A stretch of DNA of 64,000 nucleotides from Eukaryota sp. TZLM1-RC (GCA_040285825.1 JAUPSS010000007.1:892501-956500), one strand, 5' to 3'; numbered from the stretch's first letter, positions 50,731 through 61,619 are shown. Numbers and translations: made by a program. The notes: generated from the sequence alone by a model not told the origin.

Positions 50731-51786
50731 AATCATCGTCATCATATTTCACATAATTATTTACTCAATACAGTCAAACTATTTTGTTAGCTAAGGCTAA
50801 ACTCGACCTTCCCGTTTTGCAAAGTATGACTTGATACATTAAGTCATCATAGTTCAAATTCATTAAGTTTATCCTGTATTTTTCTTTTCTTATTCTGGTT
50901 CATAAACTTCTCGTTTTTATTTGCTCATGATCAATTGTGCACTGAAGCCAAACTATTTTCTTCAAGTCCATCATTTGACTTATTTGTTAAGCGATTTTGC
51001 TTCGGGAGAGAAACACCGGATCTGCGGCAATGCTTTCTTTACTTTCACTTGATATTGATTGTGGGAATCATCTCCACACCTGACAGTCCATTTGTTTTGG
51101 CTTATGTGCACGAATATCCATAAAACTAGAGTTAAATTGAGGTTTATGACTCAGAGTTAAGAAAATCAAATAAATAAAAGTACAAACGGAATTTAAACTA
51201 TTAATCACGTGATGGAAACGCGATACTTTCTAAAACAGAAAAGTTGGGATTAGCCTTAGCTAACATTTGTTTCCATCATACGCAGCTCCATTTTCTTCAG
51301 GATTTTGTATCATGATAAAATTCAAGAAAGTACAAGTTTAGTCAAAAGTACAATTTTAGCAAAAAAGCTGGTATAATATTGGCAAAATCCCAAAAAATGA
51401 AATTTCACATTATGCAATTAGTAATAGAAACACCACAAATTACAAAAAAAGCAACTGAAATATACAGTTGGTGTGCATGGACATCATGAACTTCGTTTCA
51501 GCTTATCTGGAAGTGTCATATTGTGGGAAGTAATGGAAATGCAAGATGAAATTGAGAGAATTCGAAATCCAAGTATATATTCCACTGAAAAATTCAGAAT
51601 TAACAAAAAAGTTATTTAAAACTGTTTATGGCTTGTGAAAACTGTTTCTGTGGTGTTGACCAAAAAATTCAAAGTTAACCTCGATTGTACCAATGGAGTT
51701 TGATACAACCATTGATTACTTTAGTGTTTTTAAACCATTAATAGAACCAAACACACTTTATGTACATCAACTACACCCAAAAAACA
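50731..51786. other. Gene-free spacer
   Basis: About 1 kb with short motif-free open frames. A segment near 51085-51110 (TTTGGCTTATGTGCACGAATA) is loosely similar to 61405-61425. Confidence 0.4.
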
Positions 51787-52791
51787 TCAACACTTCTTTT
51801 TAAACTTCTTGGCTGACTTTCTTACTCTCCTACCATGCTTTTGAAGTTTCTTTGGAAGATGGCGGAGTGTCTTCTCATCTAGCACGTTTGAGTAAAACTC
51901 CTTGAACTTTTCGTATGCAAAAGCCGAAAAGATTGATCGTGGAATACCAGAAACAAAATTAGTTAAGAAACCCTCATAAAACCCCGAAATTCCTTTCTGG
52001 GAATACAAACTACTGGCAGTAGAGACCATACCTCTAGATTCATCAGATGTTTGCTGCACTGTCATAATGGTACCCAAAGGATAGGTCGCCAGAGATGTTC
52101 CAAAGGCAGATAACAAGGAGGCTCCAAGAATAGCACCAGAAGGCATCTGAGATCTTTTCGCCCCTTTCTTCCCTAATATCTTGGCAATTGAAGTGTAACT
52201 TTTATCGTATAACGCCCAATAAATAGTATTTGATGGTCCATTCATTAAAATTGAGGTTCCAAAACCCTTAAGCAATCCAGATGGTCCAAGCTGATTAACA
52301 AGTTCAAAAGAAGACGGTACAGGTAACCCCTTCGCAGCTGCAACTTGCTGTCTTGATCTTACAACGTTCATCGGAGTCCAGAGCAAACTGGCAAGAACCT
52401 GTGACATAAACGTAGAAGCTGACTGGGCATACAAAGACGTGTTGCGATCTAATTCCGATCCGATGTTGTGCAATACAGGGTTATGTGAATGCTTCCACTC
52501 CCTGGCTTTCCATGACACTGCATGAGAAAGCTTATCGTTTAGGTAGCCTCTGCTGGAATGAAAGAGAGCCGATGCCACAGGATTCAAAGAAAGAACGGGC
52601 CCACATCCCTTGAAAAAACCTGATAAACCATGAGATCGGCAGATGTCTCTTCTGATTTTACAACTGCTGCGACCTTTACTGTGCTCTGGGTTCAGTTTGG
52701 TGACTCGGACAGTTTCCATAGGATTCATGACAATGTCAGACAGCAATCCAGTGGTGGCACCTGCCAGGAAGCCTGACCAAACATCTTTCAT
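51787..52791 (-). CDS. Mitochondrial carrier family (SLC25) transporter
   Basis: 334 residues with the threefold repeat of mitochondrial inner-membrane carriers. Each odd helix ends with a PX(D/E)XX(K/R)-type signature: NPMETVRV (~23-30), TPMNVVRSRQQ (~138) and the degenerate YPLGTIMTVQQ (~236). The matching GFFKGCGPVL, GLLKGFGTSIL and GFYEGFLTNFV follow. Glycine-rich helix starts (GFLAGATTGLLSD; GASLLSAFGTSL) agree. The C-terminal tail is strikingly basic (RRVRKSAKKFKKKC). The substrate cannot be told from sequence by eye. The third signature lacks the acidic/basic pair, so the matrix salt-bridge network is weaker than usual. No intron required. Confidence 0.9.
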   Translation of the reverse strand: MKDVWSGFLAGATTGLLSDIVMNPMETVRVTKLNPEHSKGRSSCKIRRDICRSHGLSGFFKGCGPVLSLNPVASALFHSSRGYLNDKLSHAVSWKAREWKHSHNPVLHNIGSELDRNTSLYAQSASTFMSQVLASLLWTPMNVVRSRQQVAAAKGLPVPSSFELVNQLGPSGLLKGFGTSILMNGPSNTIYWALYDKSYTSIAKILGKKGAKRSQMPSGAILGASLLSAFGTSLATYPLGTIMTVQQTSDESRGMVSTASSLYSQKGISGFYEGFLTNFVSGIPRSIFSAFAYEKFKEFYSNVLDEKTLRHLPKKLQKHGRRVRKSAKKFKKKC

Positions 52792-52924
52792 CTTTTACTG
52801 AATGTGTTGTGAAGATAAGAAATTCAGATATATTCTGCAAGGTATCAGGATTTTGCCTAACATTCAAATAGACAAGAATTAGCATTTTTTCATTAATTTC
52901 ACCAAAAAACTAAACATTGCATTT

Positions 52925-53255
52925 TTATCTCAATAAATATTCCAGTTTTTTAAAAAAACTAAACAACAAAATTAAAATCCAAAATCTTCATACCCCATAT
53001 CAGATAAAAAGAATTGACTAGAAGTTTTTACCTCATAAAAACGAACAAGGGAAAGTAGAGCAGAAGATAATAAGGGGACAACAGCTTTAAATATAGAAAG
53101 TACAATTCTGTTCTGCCAAAACATTTTGTCAAAAACTATTCCAGTACGTTGTTTCATAATTTCAACAAAATCATCAAACAAAAATAAAGCAAGAGGTCCA
53201 AGCGAGCCATGAAAGGAAACTGCAAATGGACAAAGGACATAATGAGTGATCGATG
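52925..53255 (-). mobile_element. LINE subfamily D C-terminal region, plus an abutting C-type 3' tail
   Basis: The minus strand encodes FDDFVEIMKQRTGIVFDKMF, WQNRIVLSIFKAVVPLLSSA and the terminal FFLSDMGYEDFGF. At 52925-52955 the plus strand carries the C-type 3' UTR (ATCTCAATAAATATTCCAG) facing it tail to tail. Confidence 0.75.
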
Positions 53256-53263
53256 TGGTATTT

Positions 53264-53396
53264 TGTTGTTGTTACTGATAAACTAGGCTAATAGACTGAT
53301 GAGGAATTCACGTGATGACGTGGCACTTGTTCAACAACAAGTATGTTTACTAATAAGGATCTCTTTTCTTCTTTTTATCTTTGGTATTTCTGCCCA
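53264..53396 (+). repeat. 5' LTR
   Basis: Its first ~45 bp are repeated at 54221-54264. Its last ~100 bp recur at 61512-61616, including ATTCACGTGATGACGTGG and TTTGGTATTTCTGCCCA. Confidence 0.75.
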
Positions 53397-53428
53397 ACGG
53401 CATCAATAATTATTGGCCCTCATTGCAG

Positions 53429-54110
53429 ATGATATCTACACGTGTACTACTTCCGTCCCTTGCTTCTTTGGTAGTGGATGATGTTCTGTTGTTCCTACAA
53501 CAGTGGAAGGTGTACTCCTCTGTTACACCGAAAAAGAACCTTGATCCAACAAGGCTCCTGGTTGACCCCTTCTTGATAGAATCAATGGTTTTCACAAAAC
53601 CTGGGGTTGATTCTTCCGATGAGGTGTTTCTGGATCATTTGAGATTCTCCACCTCGTTTTCCTCGTATGAGGAATTCAACTTGGTGATTTCTGATTTGAA
53701 GGTTGATGTTCGTGAGGTCGATGTCCGTGAATGTATGTCCTGCTACCTGAGACGTTTTCTTCAGGCGGAAAGGAGGACTTCCGGACTGAAATTGCCTGAC
53801 TCAGCCTTCATGATCAGATTTGTCAAAGGTATTCTTCCAATAGGATTGCAGAAATCTCTGATTTCTCGAATTCGGGACGAGGTATTCCCCGATTTTCCTA
53901 CCCTGGAAAAACCGCAGAGGATGAATTATTGGACTGCACACGAGTAGCTTCTTGGAACAGGTCTTCAAAGACTGTTTCTGAAAATACTGACTTTGTGCGT
54001 TAAGCTGGTATGAAGTCTCGTTCATCCATAGATCTTGCAATCTGACTAACGGGACATGTTTTAAATGTCATCAGAAAGGTCATCTAGCTCGTGATTGCCC
54101 CTTTCAAGTT
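53429..54110 (+). pseudogene. Retrotransposon gag with zinc knuckle, frameshifted
   Basis: The first frame runs from MISTRVLLPSLASLVVDDVL to 53947 and has the helical composition of gag capsid domains (FLHxxxL-like; LPIGLQKSLISRIRDEVFPD). After a frameshift near 53915 it resumes and reaches the nucleocapsid-type CCHC knuckle CFKCHQKGHLARDC (~54063-54104). Stops lie in between, so it is disabled. Confidence 0.75.
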
Positions 54111-54220
54111 AACCACGAAGTAAATCATCTCCAGCACGTGCCACAGTATCTCACAACTCCCCTATCTCCATTGTGCTAAATGGTTCACGGAACTGTTGAA
54201 AGAAAATGGGAACAAAGTAG

Positions 54221-54264
54221 TGTTGTTGTTACTGATAAACTAGGCTGGTAGACTGATGAAGAAT
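54221..54264 (+). repeat. 3' LTR, truncated
   Basis: TGTTGTTGTTACTGATAAAC through AGACTGATGAAGAA matches the 5' LTR start and then breaks into LINE D sequence. Confidence 0.7.
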
Positions 54265-54345
54265 GCTTGGACGCTTTTATGAAAGAAAAACCTCGAGTCA
54301 ATTTTTCTTGGCTGATTTGGGTTATGAAGACATAGAATTTTAACC
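54265..54345 (+). mobile_element. LINE subfamily D terminal fragment
   Basis: Encodes LGRFYERKTSSQFFLADLGY and EDIEF then stop, matching the 28.4- and 53.0-kb copies. Confidence 0.7.
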
Positions 54346-54839
54346 TTGTCGTGTAGTTTGTTTTTGTTGAAATAATTAAAAATATATACAAAAAGAACTA
54401 TTGCGGATCGCGATTTTGCAAATGGTTTTTTGTCAGGTTTCAAGTCAACTAAATATTTCCCAGTTTATCATGATTTCTTGAATTTTCAGTTACTTCAATA
54501 AATCAGACTCACTTTGAAACTGCAATGTTGAATGCTGTTGAAAAATTGGAAATTACTTAGATTAACAACAGAAAATATGTACAAAACTCAAAAAGCAAGA
54601 AAAAAATATCTAAAGATGGTTAAAAACATAATTAATTTCTCCATTTTGATTTCGATTCGAAGACGTGCAATGTTTGACATGTTTTTAATTTGTTTACGAA
54701 TTGCAAGTCCCCGGCTGATAAAACTGTTGTTTGTTGCTACTAGGATACAGTCACAAATTTTGTCTCACATCGCAAAATATTCAAAAACTATTTTAACTTT
54801 TTTTACTATTTTCGGACAACCACGAATCATTCACTTTAT
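54346..54839. other. Spacer
   Basis: AT-rich sequence downstream of the protease-EGF gene, with no supported feature. Confidence 0.4.
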
Positions 54840-56699
54840 CTAATTAATCACAGCGTTAATTTTGACATTTGTAAAATTAACACAATTACTGAACACAATG
54901 TTAATGGAATGTCCTCCAAGTTGTACATGTTTTTTATCAGGTTCAGAGCAATCAATTCCAGTCCAACCATCAAAACAGTGGCACACACCATCAATGCAGT
55001 CACCATTACCTGAGCAATCGTTGGGACAGGGCTGTTCATCAGGTTCAGAGCAATCAATTCCAGTCCAACCATCAAAACAGTGGCACACACCATCAATGCA
55101 GTCACCATTACCTGAGCAATCCTTGGGACAGGGCTGTTCATCAGGTTCAGAGCAATCAATTCCAGTCCAACCATCAAAACAGTGGCACACACCATCAATG
55201 CAGTCACCATTACCTGAGCAATCGTTGGGACAGGGCTGTTCATCAGGTTCAGAGCAATCAATTCCAGTCCAACCATCAAAACAGTGGCACACACCATCAA
55301 TGCAGTCACCATTACCTGAGCAATCGTTGGGACAGGGCTGTTCATCAGGTTCAGAGCAATCAATTCCAGTCCAACCATCAAAACAGTGGCACACACCATC
55401 AATGCAATCACCATTACCTGAGCAATCGTTGGGACAGGGCTGTTCATCAGGTTCAGAGCAATCAATTCCAGTCCAACCATCAAAACAGTGACACACACCA
55501 TCAATGCAGTCACCATTACCTGAGCAATCGTTGGGACAGGGCTGTTCATCAGGTTCAGAGCAATCAATTCCAGTCCAACCTTCGTTACAAACACAGTTGC
55601 CATAAACACATTCTCCTCTGTGGTTACAGTCATTTAGACAAGTTTTGTTCACAGGATGACTCCCAGCAGCAAGCTCCTCAATTCTGCAATGATTTCCAGA
55701 TCGAAGGAATCTGAAATATCCTGCCTCGCCCCATGCATTCCCCCAGGAGTTCTACAATGAGTGAAATGAGCACTCTACAAACCTGTAGCAGCCAGTAGGG
55801 TTTGCCACTCGCAGCATCCACCCCATAACCTAGAAGTTTAACCTGGGATTAGTATTGATTAAACATACTGCATGATATCCCTCTAATACTCCATATGTGT
55901 ACTCGTATACACCAGATGAGTAGGTATTGAAGTCGCTATACACAGCGAAAGTAACTCTATGTGATCCATAATCTCTGAGAATCTGTTTGATACATTCTTC
56001 TCCTATGGTTATACAAACTGATGAAACAAACTTTCGAATCCTGATCCAGTGCAGTAATATGAGTCCCTTCCAAAGTATTTCACAATAGGATCTCCGTTAA
56101 CACAATGATCTGGGCATGATGGAATGGTGGTACCGTCATCTGAGACATAAGGAAGACATTCCTCTCGCATCACACCCACGTTTTCCACAATAGAGAGTTC
56201 CTCATTAATGGTTGCCCCATCACATTTGCTATCCAAGGACTCTAGTCGGCATGAAACCATTGATTGAGGGGAAAACATATAAGAAAGTCCAAAATCTTGA
56301 TGAAAGCGATCTGCAAGTGCCGAAGCTGATGCAAAAGCCCAATACGGTGAGAATGTAAGAGTGATGTACACATGAACCACATCTACCTTGATCACGGATT
56401 TCGTAGTCTGGGCTTTCTGGCCATTTCTCTCTCACATCAAAGTCTGATGGTTCTTGTTCAGCTTCCTCATTGTTCAGCGTTATTGGATTGGGAGGTGGTT
56501 CACCAAAATCCTTCATAAGTCGTGCCTGTCGTTCTTCTAGGGTCATGGATTTGAAAGGTTCAACGAGTTCAGCTGTCCATGACGAGTTCTCATCTTCATT
56601 GATTAGGTGTACGATTTCTTCTAGATCTACATCTTGATCAGTTGTGGCACACACGATCAAGACTATGAGCAGCAGTAGTAGTCTTAGTAGTAGCATCAT
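54840..56699 (-). CDS. Secreted papain-family (cathepsin-B-like) protease with C-terminal EGF repeats
   Basis: Five exons (56370-56699, 56032-56341, 55869-56002, 55783-55842, 54840-55751) joined across introns of 28, 29, 26 and 31 nt give 581 residues. A leucine-rich signal peptide (MMLLLRLLLLLIVLIVCA) starts the protein. A propeptide-like region ends with DFDVREKWPESPDYEIRDQG. The peptidase C1A domain has CGSCWAFASA (catalytic Cys), GYHAV (His) and QNSWGNAWGEAGYFRF (Asn), so the triad is complete. The chain then runs, in frame, into one distinct EGF unit (CLNDCNHRGECVYGNCVCNE) and six nearly identical 34-residue EGF units. Three introns have GT..AG ends. The first, which splits CGSC from WAF, reads GTACAT...CCGTAT and lacks AG. 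Probably secreted or lysosomal. Confidence 0.88.
54940..55551 (-). repeat. Six tandem 102-bp EGF-encoding repeats
   Basis: Period exactly 102 bp (34 codons). Each unit encodes CPNDCSGNGDCIDGVCHC and FDGWTGIDCSEPDEQ with six cysteines. Units differ by one or a few bases (one unit has KDCSG in place of NDCSG), including at synonymous positions, showing very recent amplification or homogenisation. Confidence 0.95.
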
Positions 56700-56969
56700 T
56701 GAAACAAGAAAGAGTATGAGGTGTTGTAGCAATATTTCTACAGTGACGATTACAGTTCATGTCAATTTTACCCAATTTGAATGTAAATGTGTCCCAATTT
56801 GAGCAATACGATCTGTTGGGAAAGCTTCGTTTGATCTACCGAGCAGAATTTTCAACTTGAATTCTTGTTCTTTATATATTTCTAAACAAATTTATTTAAT
56901 CTAATGAACACCAAAGCAAGAAAATGAATTGTTGGTTTAACTGAAGTCAAAACAAATCTTTTTTTAATT

Positions 56970-57115
56970 ATCAATTTTATTCAAAACCTATAAATCAACA
57001 TCTAAATAATCCATCTCTCCCAAAATAAAAACAACAAGATGCAACTCTCTTCTAGTGAGATCCAAGAAAAAGCAAAGCATCAGAAATCATCTTCAACATT
57101 CCCTTAAAAATAGAA
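56970..57115 (-). mobile_element. LINE subfamily A 3' end fragment
   Basis: Minus strand: worn GEMDYLDVDV terminus and 3' UTR (ATAGGTTTTGAATAAAAT). Close to 34.1, 60.97 and 61.2 kb copies. Confidence 0.7.
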
Positions 57116-58144
57116 AACGTCAAAACAAAACTGATTCACAACATAACCCTTCTCTATATTTAAAGGGATACATCATTATATTACTCAGTCTTGAGTGTCT
57201 ATTCAACACTAATTAGTTGGCTCAAAGCTTCAATTAAGAAGATTACAGTTATACATGGTCCTCGAAAATGTTGTATCATTATTTGTGATTCTAGTCCTGA
57301 CATACTCCCCTACTTACTTGATCTGTATTGAAGCAGGACCAACTGTTGAACATAGCTACATGTGTCCTTCCGTTTAATGAAAGTATCACGTCATCATCGA
57401 TGAACTAATGAACTCATCAATTGACCAATAACCTTTATTATATGTGATTTCATTGTTTATTTCAATGATGTTGGTGCATCTCATTGGTGATTTGAATCGA
57501 ATTGATTGCATTTCCATTGATAACTGGAACATCTCTGTAATGAACATCCGTCCCTTATTTATGTTTATTCACAAGGAACACCTAATTCCAAACTCATTTT
57601 CTTAGATTGAGCCAGAATACAAGGAGTCAAGAATTGAAATTAATCAGGTGAAGAAGTTGGACCTATCAATGTTGGAGAAGTCATCTACTAAACGTTTGCT
57701 TCTCTTTGTTCAAATCAGGGCTATATTTTTCTATTATTTTATTTTTATATATTTTATATTTTTATAAATTTTTTCAAAAATGCATTGAAATTGCTGATGG
57801 TAACAACTTTTTGTTCACCTTTATCACAGAATTGTGGTTCAATATCCAATGATATCAACTATATGCTTAATGTAAATAGATTTATTTAAAAAGTACCCAT
57901 TTGTGAACTGCTGTGAAAAAATTGGAAATAATAAATAAAATAAAATCAAATATCCAAACTTAATAGAATTGTAAAGGATTTCATGATGAATTCATTTTAT
58001 GATGACGATTTCATAAAATTGATGGAGCTGCCTGATCGAATCATTGCAAACCAAAAACTTGCTTTATTACAAAAAATATAAATTCAAAATAATCTTATTT
58101 ACATAACAAAAAAGGTAAAATCAAAATCAACAAATAGACCTACA
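57116..58144. other. Gene-free spacer
   Basis: About 1 kb. TATATTTAAAG near 57160, followed by TTGAGTGTCTATTCAACAC, has the look of an LTR promoter, but I found no partner repeat. No gene seen. Confidence 0.4.
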
Positions 58145-59383
58145 CTAGTCCTTACTCAAATCTAAATCGAGTAACCAAATGAAAAACAGAAATTCCAGTA
58201 AAGAAAGCTGCAAACGGGACTTCCAAACCTTACGAAACATCAACATTGCTCTGTACAGAAAATTGGGAGTTATTAACTGTCTCTCAATCAGTTGAGAGAC
58301 AACACTTGCCTTTTTCACAAACTCTAGATCTCCAAAAGCATAGTAATTGATGTTTCTATAATAAAATAAATTACCTACAATCACTTGTAATACAAAGGCC
58401 CTCTCCTTATCTCCATGGAAAACTCCACATCCCCAGTGTCCTGTTATCAAAGTAGTTCTGCCAGTATCAAAACCGGCACAAAGTTTCATTAAATCTCTGT
58501 TGATGAAATTTTCGCTATATTGGTGTGAAAATCCTCTGCGGTAGTTTGTAGCATCAACAATAATGACATCACATTTATCGTTAGTACAAATGACCTTCTC
58601 CAATCTAGCAGACCGATCGTAGCCCTTGACTTTGCAGTTACGAACGACATCACGTGCGATGACGGCTTCATTATCTTTGAGTGAAGAATTAATCAACATG
58701 GAGGGAAGCAAATCAGCAAACTCCACAAACATAATTTCTTCTTGAACCATACCTCCCCTCAATGTTCCTCCCCCAATATGCTTATTGGCAAAGTCTACCA
58801 TTGCTGCATCAGATGTAGTGTCATCAAACATAGAACCCGTAGGTATCAATGTAATGGTAATAGGGTTGAATTGTGAAGGGATGGTAGGAAGAGAGCAGCA
58901 TTGAGTTCTCTCAAATGAGACAATTCTGGGCCTAATGCTGGTGAAATAACTTAACCAACCCTCCAGCTTACAGAGCAAAACGTCATCTCCAGAGAGCCAA
59001 GAGAGAGGAAGGATCATGTGAAAATTACTCGTAAGTTCTCGTAAAGAGGGATGAGTGTGCATAAAAGAGCCAAAAAAGCAATGAGAGATTATGGATCCAA
59101 TATCATCTGTGGAAAGTTCACATGTTCCAGGTGATGATAACACAGGTATTTTTAGAGGGCGATGTAAATACGAAATCATCTTGTTGATCAGGTCCAACAC
59201 ATTTGGAAGCTGCGTTGCTGAAATCAAAAGATCGATCTGAGATTTGGAAAGTGCATGGCGTTGAGAAATGGTCTTCAAAAGTTGAGAGAGTTGTGAAGTA
59301 TCAGAGACAGATGTTGGCAGTGAAGAGAATGCATCACCATTTCTGGACATACATGTTGATGATTCAGGAACAAAAGTATACAT
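58145..59383 (-). CDS. PARG: Poly(ADP-ribose) glycohydrolase
   Basis: A 412-residue enzyme that removes poly(ADP-ribose) chains made by PARPs in DNA-damage signalling. The catalytic macrodomain signature GGG-x-QEE is present as GGGTLRGGMVQEEIMFVEFA, preceded by VDFANKHIGGG. Flanking PARG landmarks are PLSWLSGDDVLLCKLEGWLS-like sequence upstream, and VIIVDATNYRR, then LITGHWGCGVFHGDKERAFV (family: TGNWGCGAFGGD..LKA) downstream. The catalytic glutamates (QEE) are both present. It lacks the long regulatory N terminus of animal PARG and is close to a minimal enzyme. One exon. The C-terminal ~60 residues (LQLSLLEFLFFIWLLDLDLS) are hydrophobic, which is unusual and might anchor it. Confidence 0.95.
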   Translation of the reverse strand: MYTFVPESSTCMSRNGDAFSSLPTSVSDTSQLSQLLKTISQRHALSKSQIDLLISATQLPNVLDLINKMISYLHRPLKIPVLSSPGTCELSTDDIGSIISHCFFGSFMHTHPSLRELTSNFHMILPLSWLSGDDVLLCKLEGWLSYFTSIRPRIVSFERTQCCSLPTIPSQFNPITITLIPTGSMFDDTTSDAAMVDFANKHIGGGTLRGGMVQEEIMFVEFADLLPSMLINSSLKDNEAVIARDVVRNCKVKGYDRSARLEKVICTNDKCDVIIVDATNYRRGFSHQYSENFINRDLMKLCAGFDTGRTTLITGHWGCGVFHGDKERAFVLQVIVGNLFYYRNINYYAFGDLEFVKKASVVSQLIERQLITPNFLYRAMLMFRKVWKSRLQLSLLEFLFFIWLLDLDLSKD

Positions 59384-59439
59384 GGGAATTAGATTGAAAA
59401 TTTAAAGTGGAAGAATTGTTATTGATCCAAAATTCTATC

Positions 59440-59640
59440 TAATATTCAATATCCTCCAAATATGCAAAACTATTACTAAACTTATTCACAGCATTTCGTT
59501 CATATTCTACACCAATAGCTAAAAGATCTTTAGAAATCATTGTTGGAATAGACTTATAAATGCAAAAACAATTTTAGTTAGCCAGAATCAAGAATTTAAT
59601 TTTTTACGACGTCTGTTTTGCAAAATTGACTTAGAATTTC
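59440..59640 (-). mobile_element. LINE subfamily C 3' fragment
   Basis: Minus strand coding for YERNAVNKFSNSFAYLEDIE-like terminus and IFKSIPTMISK-like sequence with indels. Confidence 0.65.
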
Positions 59641-59689
59641 AAAAAAAAATGCAATCCTGAAGGTCGAATATAGCCAAAAAGAGAAATGG

Positions 59690-60012
59690 CAAACAACACA
59701 AACCGATATTTCAATAATCTTAATTCCAACTCACATATTCAATACATTCTTTGTCCTTTTGCTTTTTCTATATTTGAAACCTTGGGTAAAACTGCGTTTT
59801 CTTATTTGGACGATTTCTCATCAATTGTTAAAAATAGATTTGGAAGAATATTTGACCGAACCTTTTGGCAAAACCGAATTGTATTTTCTATTTTTAAAGG
59901 AATGCATAGTCTTGTTTCTAGCTCGTTGTTATCACTAGGAAAATTTTATGAAGAAAATGCTGTAGGTAAATACTCAATAGTAGATGTGGAGTTTGAGGAG
60001 ATGGATTTTTAG
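59690..60012 (+). mobile_element. LINE C-terminal fragment (A/D-like), open frame
   Basis: 108 residues reading IQYILCPFAFSIFETLGKTA, FSYLDDFSSIVKNRFGRIFD, TFWQNRIVFSIFKGMHSLVS, ending VDVEFEEMDF. Clear LINE terminus. It stays open because it is short, so I do not call it a host gene. Confidence 0.8.
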
Positions 60013-60079
60013 TTTTTTTACAATTTTGTTTGAATAAAATATCCATTTAAAAATAATTCATATTGTTTCATCTTCTTCT

Positions 60080-60760
60080 TTCGGCGTTGGATAGTGGCGA
60101 TTTAGCAGAATTTCTTCACACATCGACTGAGACAACATCCACAGCATTGAGAAAACCATTGAGCCCTGGAGCTGCTCAATCTGCCCTTCTTTTACCAAGA
60201 GAGTTTTTACTCTGATCTGATGATAGCCTATGTACTAGGTTCAACAAATGCCTCTAGAATGAAACTTTTACACATAACATATAATTGATCACGAACAGAA
60301 TCATGAACAATTGAGCGATAAGTAATAAACTACTTGCAGTTCAAAATATGGGAAAGCGTAACCACATTCTTACAGCGACAAATTAAATCAGTTGGTAATC
60401 GAACAAAGCCATAAGAAACATCTCATATTCATTGCAGTAGTCCATTGATGATCATCAAGTAGAAGACCGCAAATGTGGGGAATTTGGGAGATAAAGCAAC
60501 TTGAACTATTGTGTTTAAGGTCGATCAAACAGACTGCAAAAACATGCTTTTTTTGGGCAATCTAAGACGTACAATATAATCCATGTTTTCTAAAACTTTT
60601 GAGATTTTTTTGCAATCTTGCAAAGGTCAAAGGTAACAAAATCAAGCTTCTTGGAGGAAGTGTCACCATATCAGAGGGAAAACATTGAACCCGAATATTT
60701 GGTGAAAGAGAATCAATTTCCTGTTGTAATGAGATAAGATAAGAGCTGCCACAACTTCGA
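60080..60760 (-). mobile_element. LINE zinc-motif/endonuclease region relic
   Basis: Minus strand reads ALFRLPTDLICRCKNVVTLS then HILNCK*FITYRSIVHDSVR (zinc motif and following block). Further along come linker fragments (LENMDYIVRLRLPKKSMFLQ-like). Multiple stops. Confidence 0.7.
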
Positions 60761-60964
60761 CCTTTTTTGGATTATATTATTTAAAATAGTTTTTGTTTAT
60801 ATTTCCACCACTCAAATACACTTATTGCCATTTTCGGTTTGTTTAGATTTTGTCACTTTTTCATATTAAGAATAGTTATTAAAATATGTCTCTGTAGAGC
60901 ACATGGAATTAAACTTCCTTATTGTATATTTATGTACACAAATATTTTGTTTACTAATGTTTAT

Positions 60965-61320
60965 TTATTGCAAAATTTATAAATCAACATCTAAATAATC
61001 CATCTCACCCAAAACAGAAACACTAGACGCAACTCTCTCATAGTGAAATCAAAGAGAAAGCAAGAAATATGCAAATCCATTGAAAGAATTGAAACATGTT
61101 CACCATATAGATTACCAAATTTGCCCATTTGCTATATCGTTGTATGGACGTCTTAGTTTTTCAAATATTATGTTTTTTATTAAACAACATCTAGAACACC
61201 ATCGAAATAATCCATCTCTCCTAAAACAAGACAACTAGATGCAACTCTCTTTTAGTGAGATCCAAGAGAAAGCAAAGCATTACAAACCATCTTCAACATC
61301 CCCTTAAAAATAGAAAACAT
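60965..61320 (-). mobile_element. Two LINE subfamily A 3' ends in tandem
   Basis: Copies at ~60965-61065 and ~61195-61320 both carry the worn C terminus (VASxxFVLGEMDYxDVD) and tail. They lie in the same orientation, separated by ~130 bp of unrelated sequence. Confidence 0.7.
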
Positions 61321-61511
61321 ATAGGATGTTTGTTCAAATTTATATCATAACTGTTCGTTCAACAACAGGGTTTGACATGGTACTTTCCCCAATGGCACAC
61401 TTACCTTTAGCTTATGTGCACAATCTCTGTTCTAATACAAGAAGGGTTCACTGAACCTTCAAAGACCACTTGGCTGTAAGACCAAAATTGACACTACCTC
61501 ACTATGCTGCA

Positions 61512-61616
61512 GACAGATGAAGAATTCACGTGATGACGTGGTACTTGTTCGAGGACAAGTATCTTTATTAATAAAGCCTCTTTTCTTCTTCTTTTCATGT
61601 TTGGTATTTCTGCCCA
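61512..61616 (+). repeat. Truncated LTR copy
   Basis: About 80% identical by eye to the right three quarters of the 53.26-kb LTR, from GATGAAGAATTCACGTGATG to TTTCTGCCCA. It ends at the same CCCA and then joins LINE B sequence. Confidence 0.7.
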
Positions 61617-61619
61617 GGT

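Larger units (their letters stand above)
53264..54264 (+). mobile_element. LTR retrotransposon, internally deleted (gag only)
   Basis: A ~133-bp 5' LTR (TGTTGTTGTTACTG...TTTCTGCCCA, with TG...CA ends) is followed by a gag frame with a zinc knuckle. A purine-rich tract (GAAAGAAAATGGG, 54198-54210) then immediately precedes a second, truncated LTR copy at 54221. No protease, RT or integrase remains. Confidence 0.75.

Noticed and set aside
54862-55491. 209-residue open frame on the plus strand across the EGF array
   Set aside because: It is the antisense of a codon-periodic repeat; the cysteine pattern and splicing support only the minus strand.
59690-60012. Small host gene with an intact 108-residue frame
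   Set aside because: Its whole length aligns with the LINE C terminus seen in many other copies.
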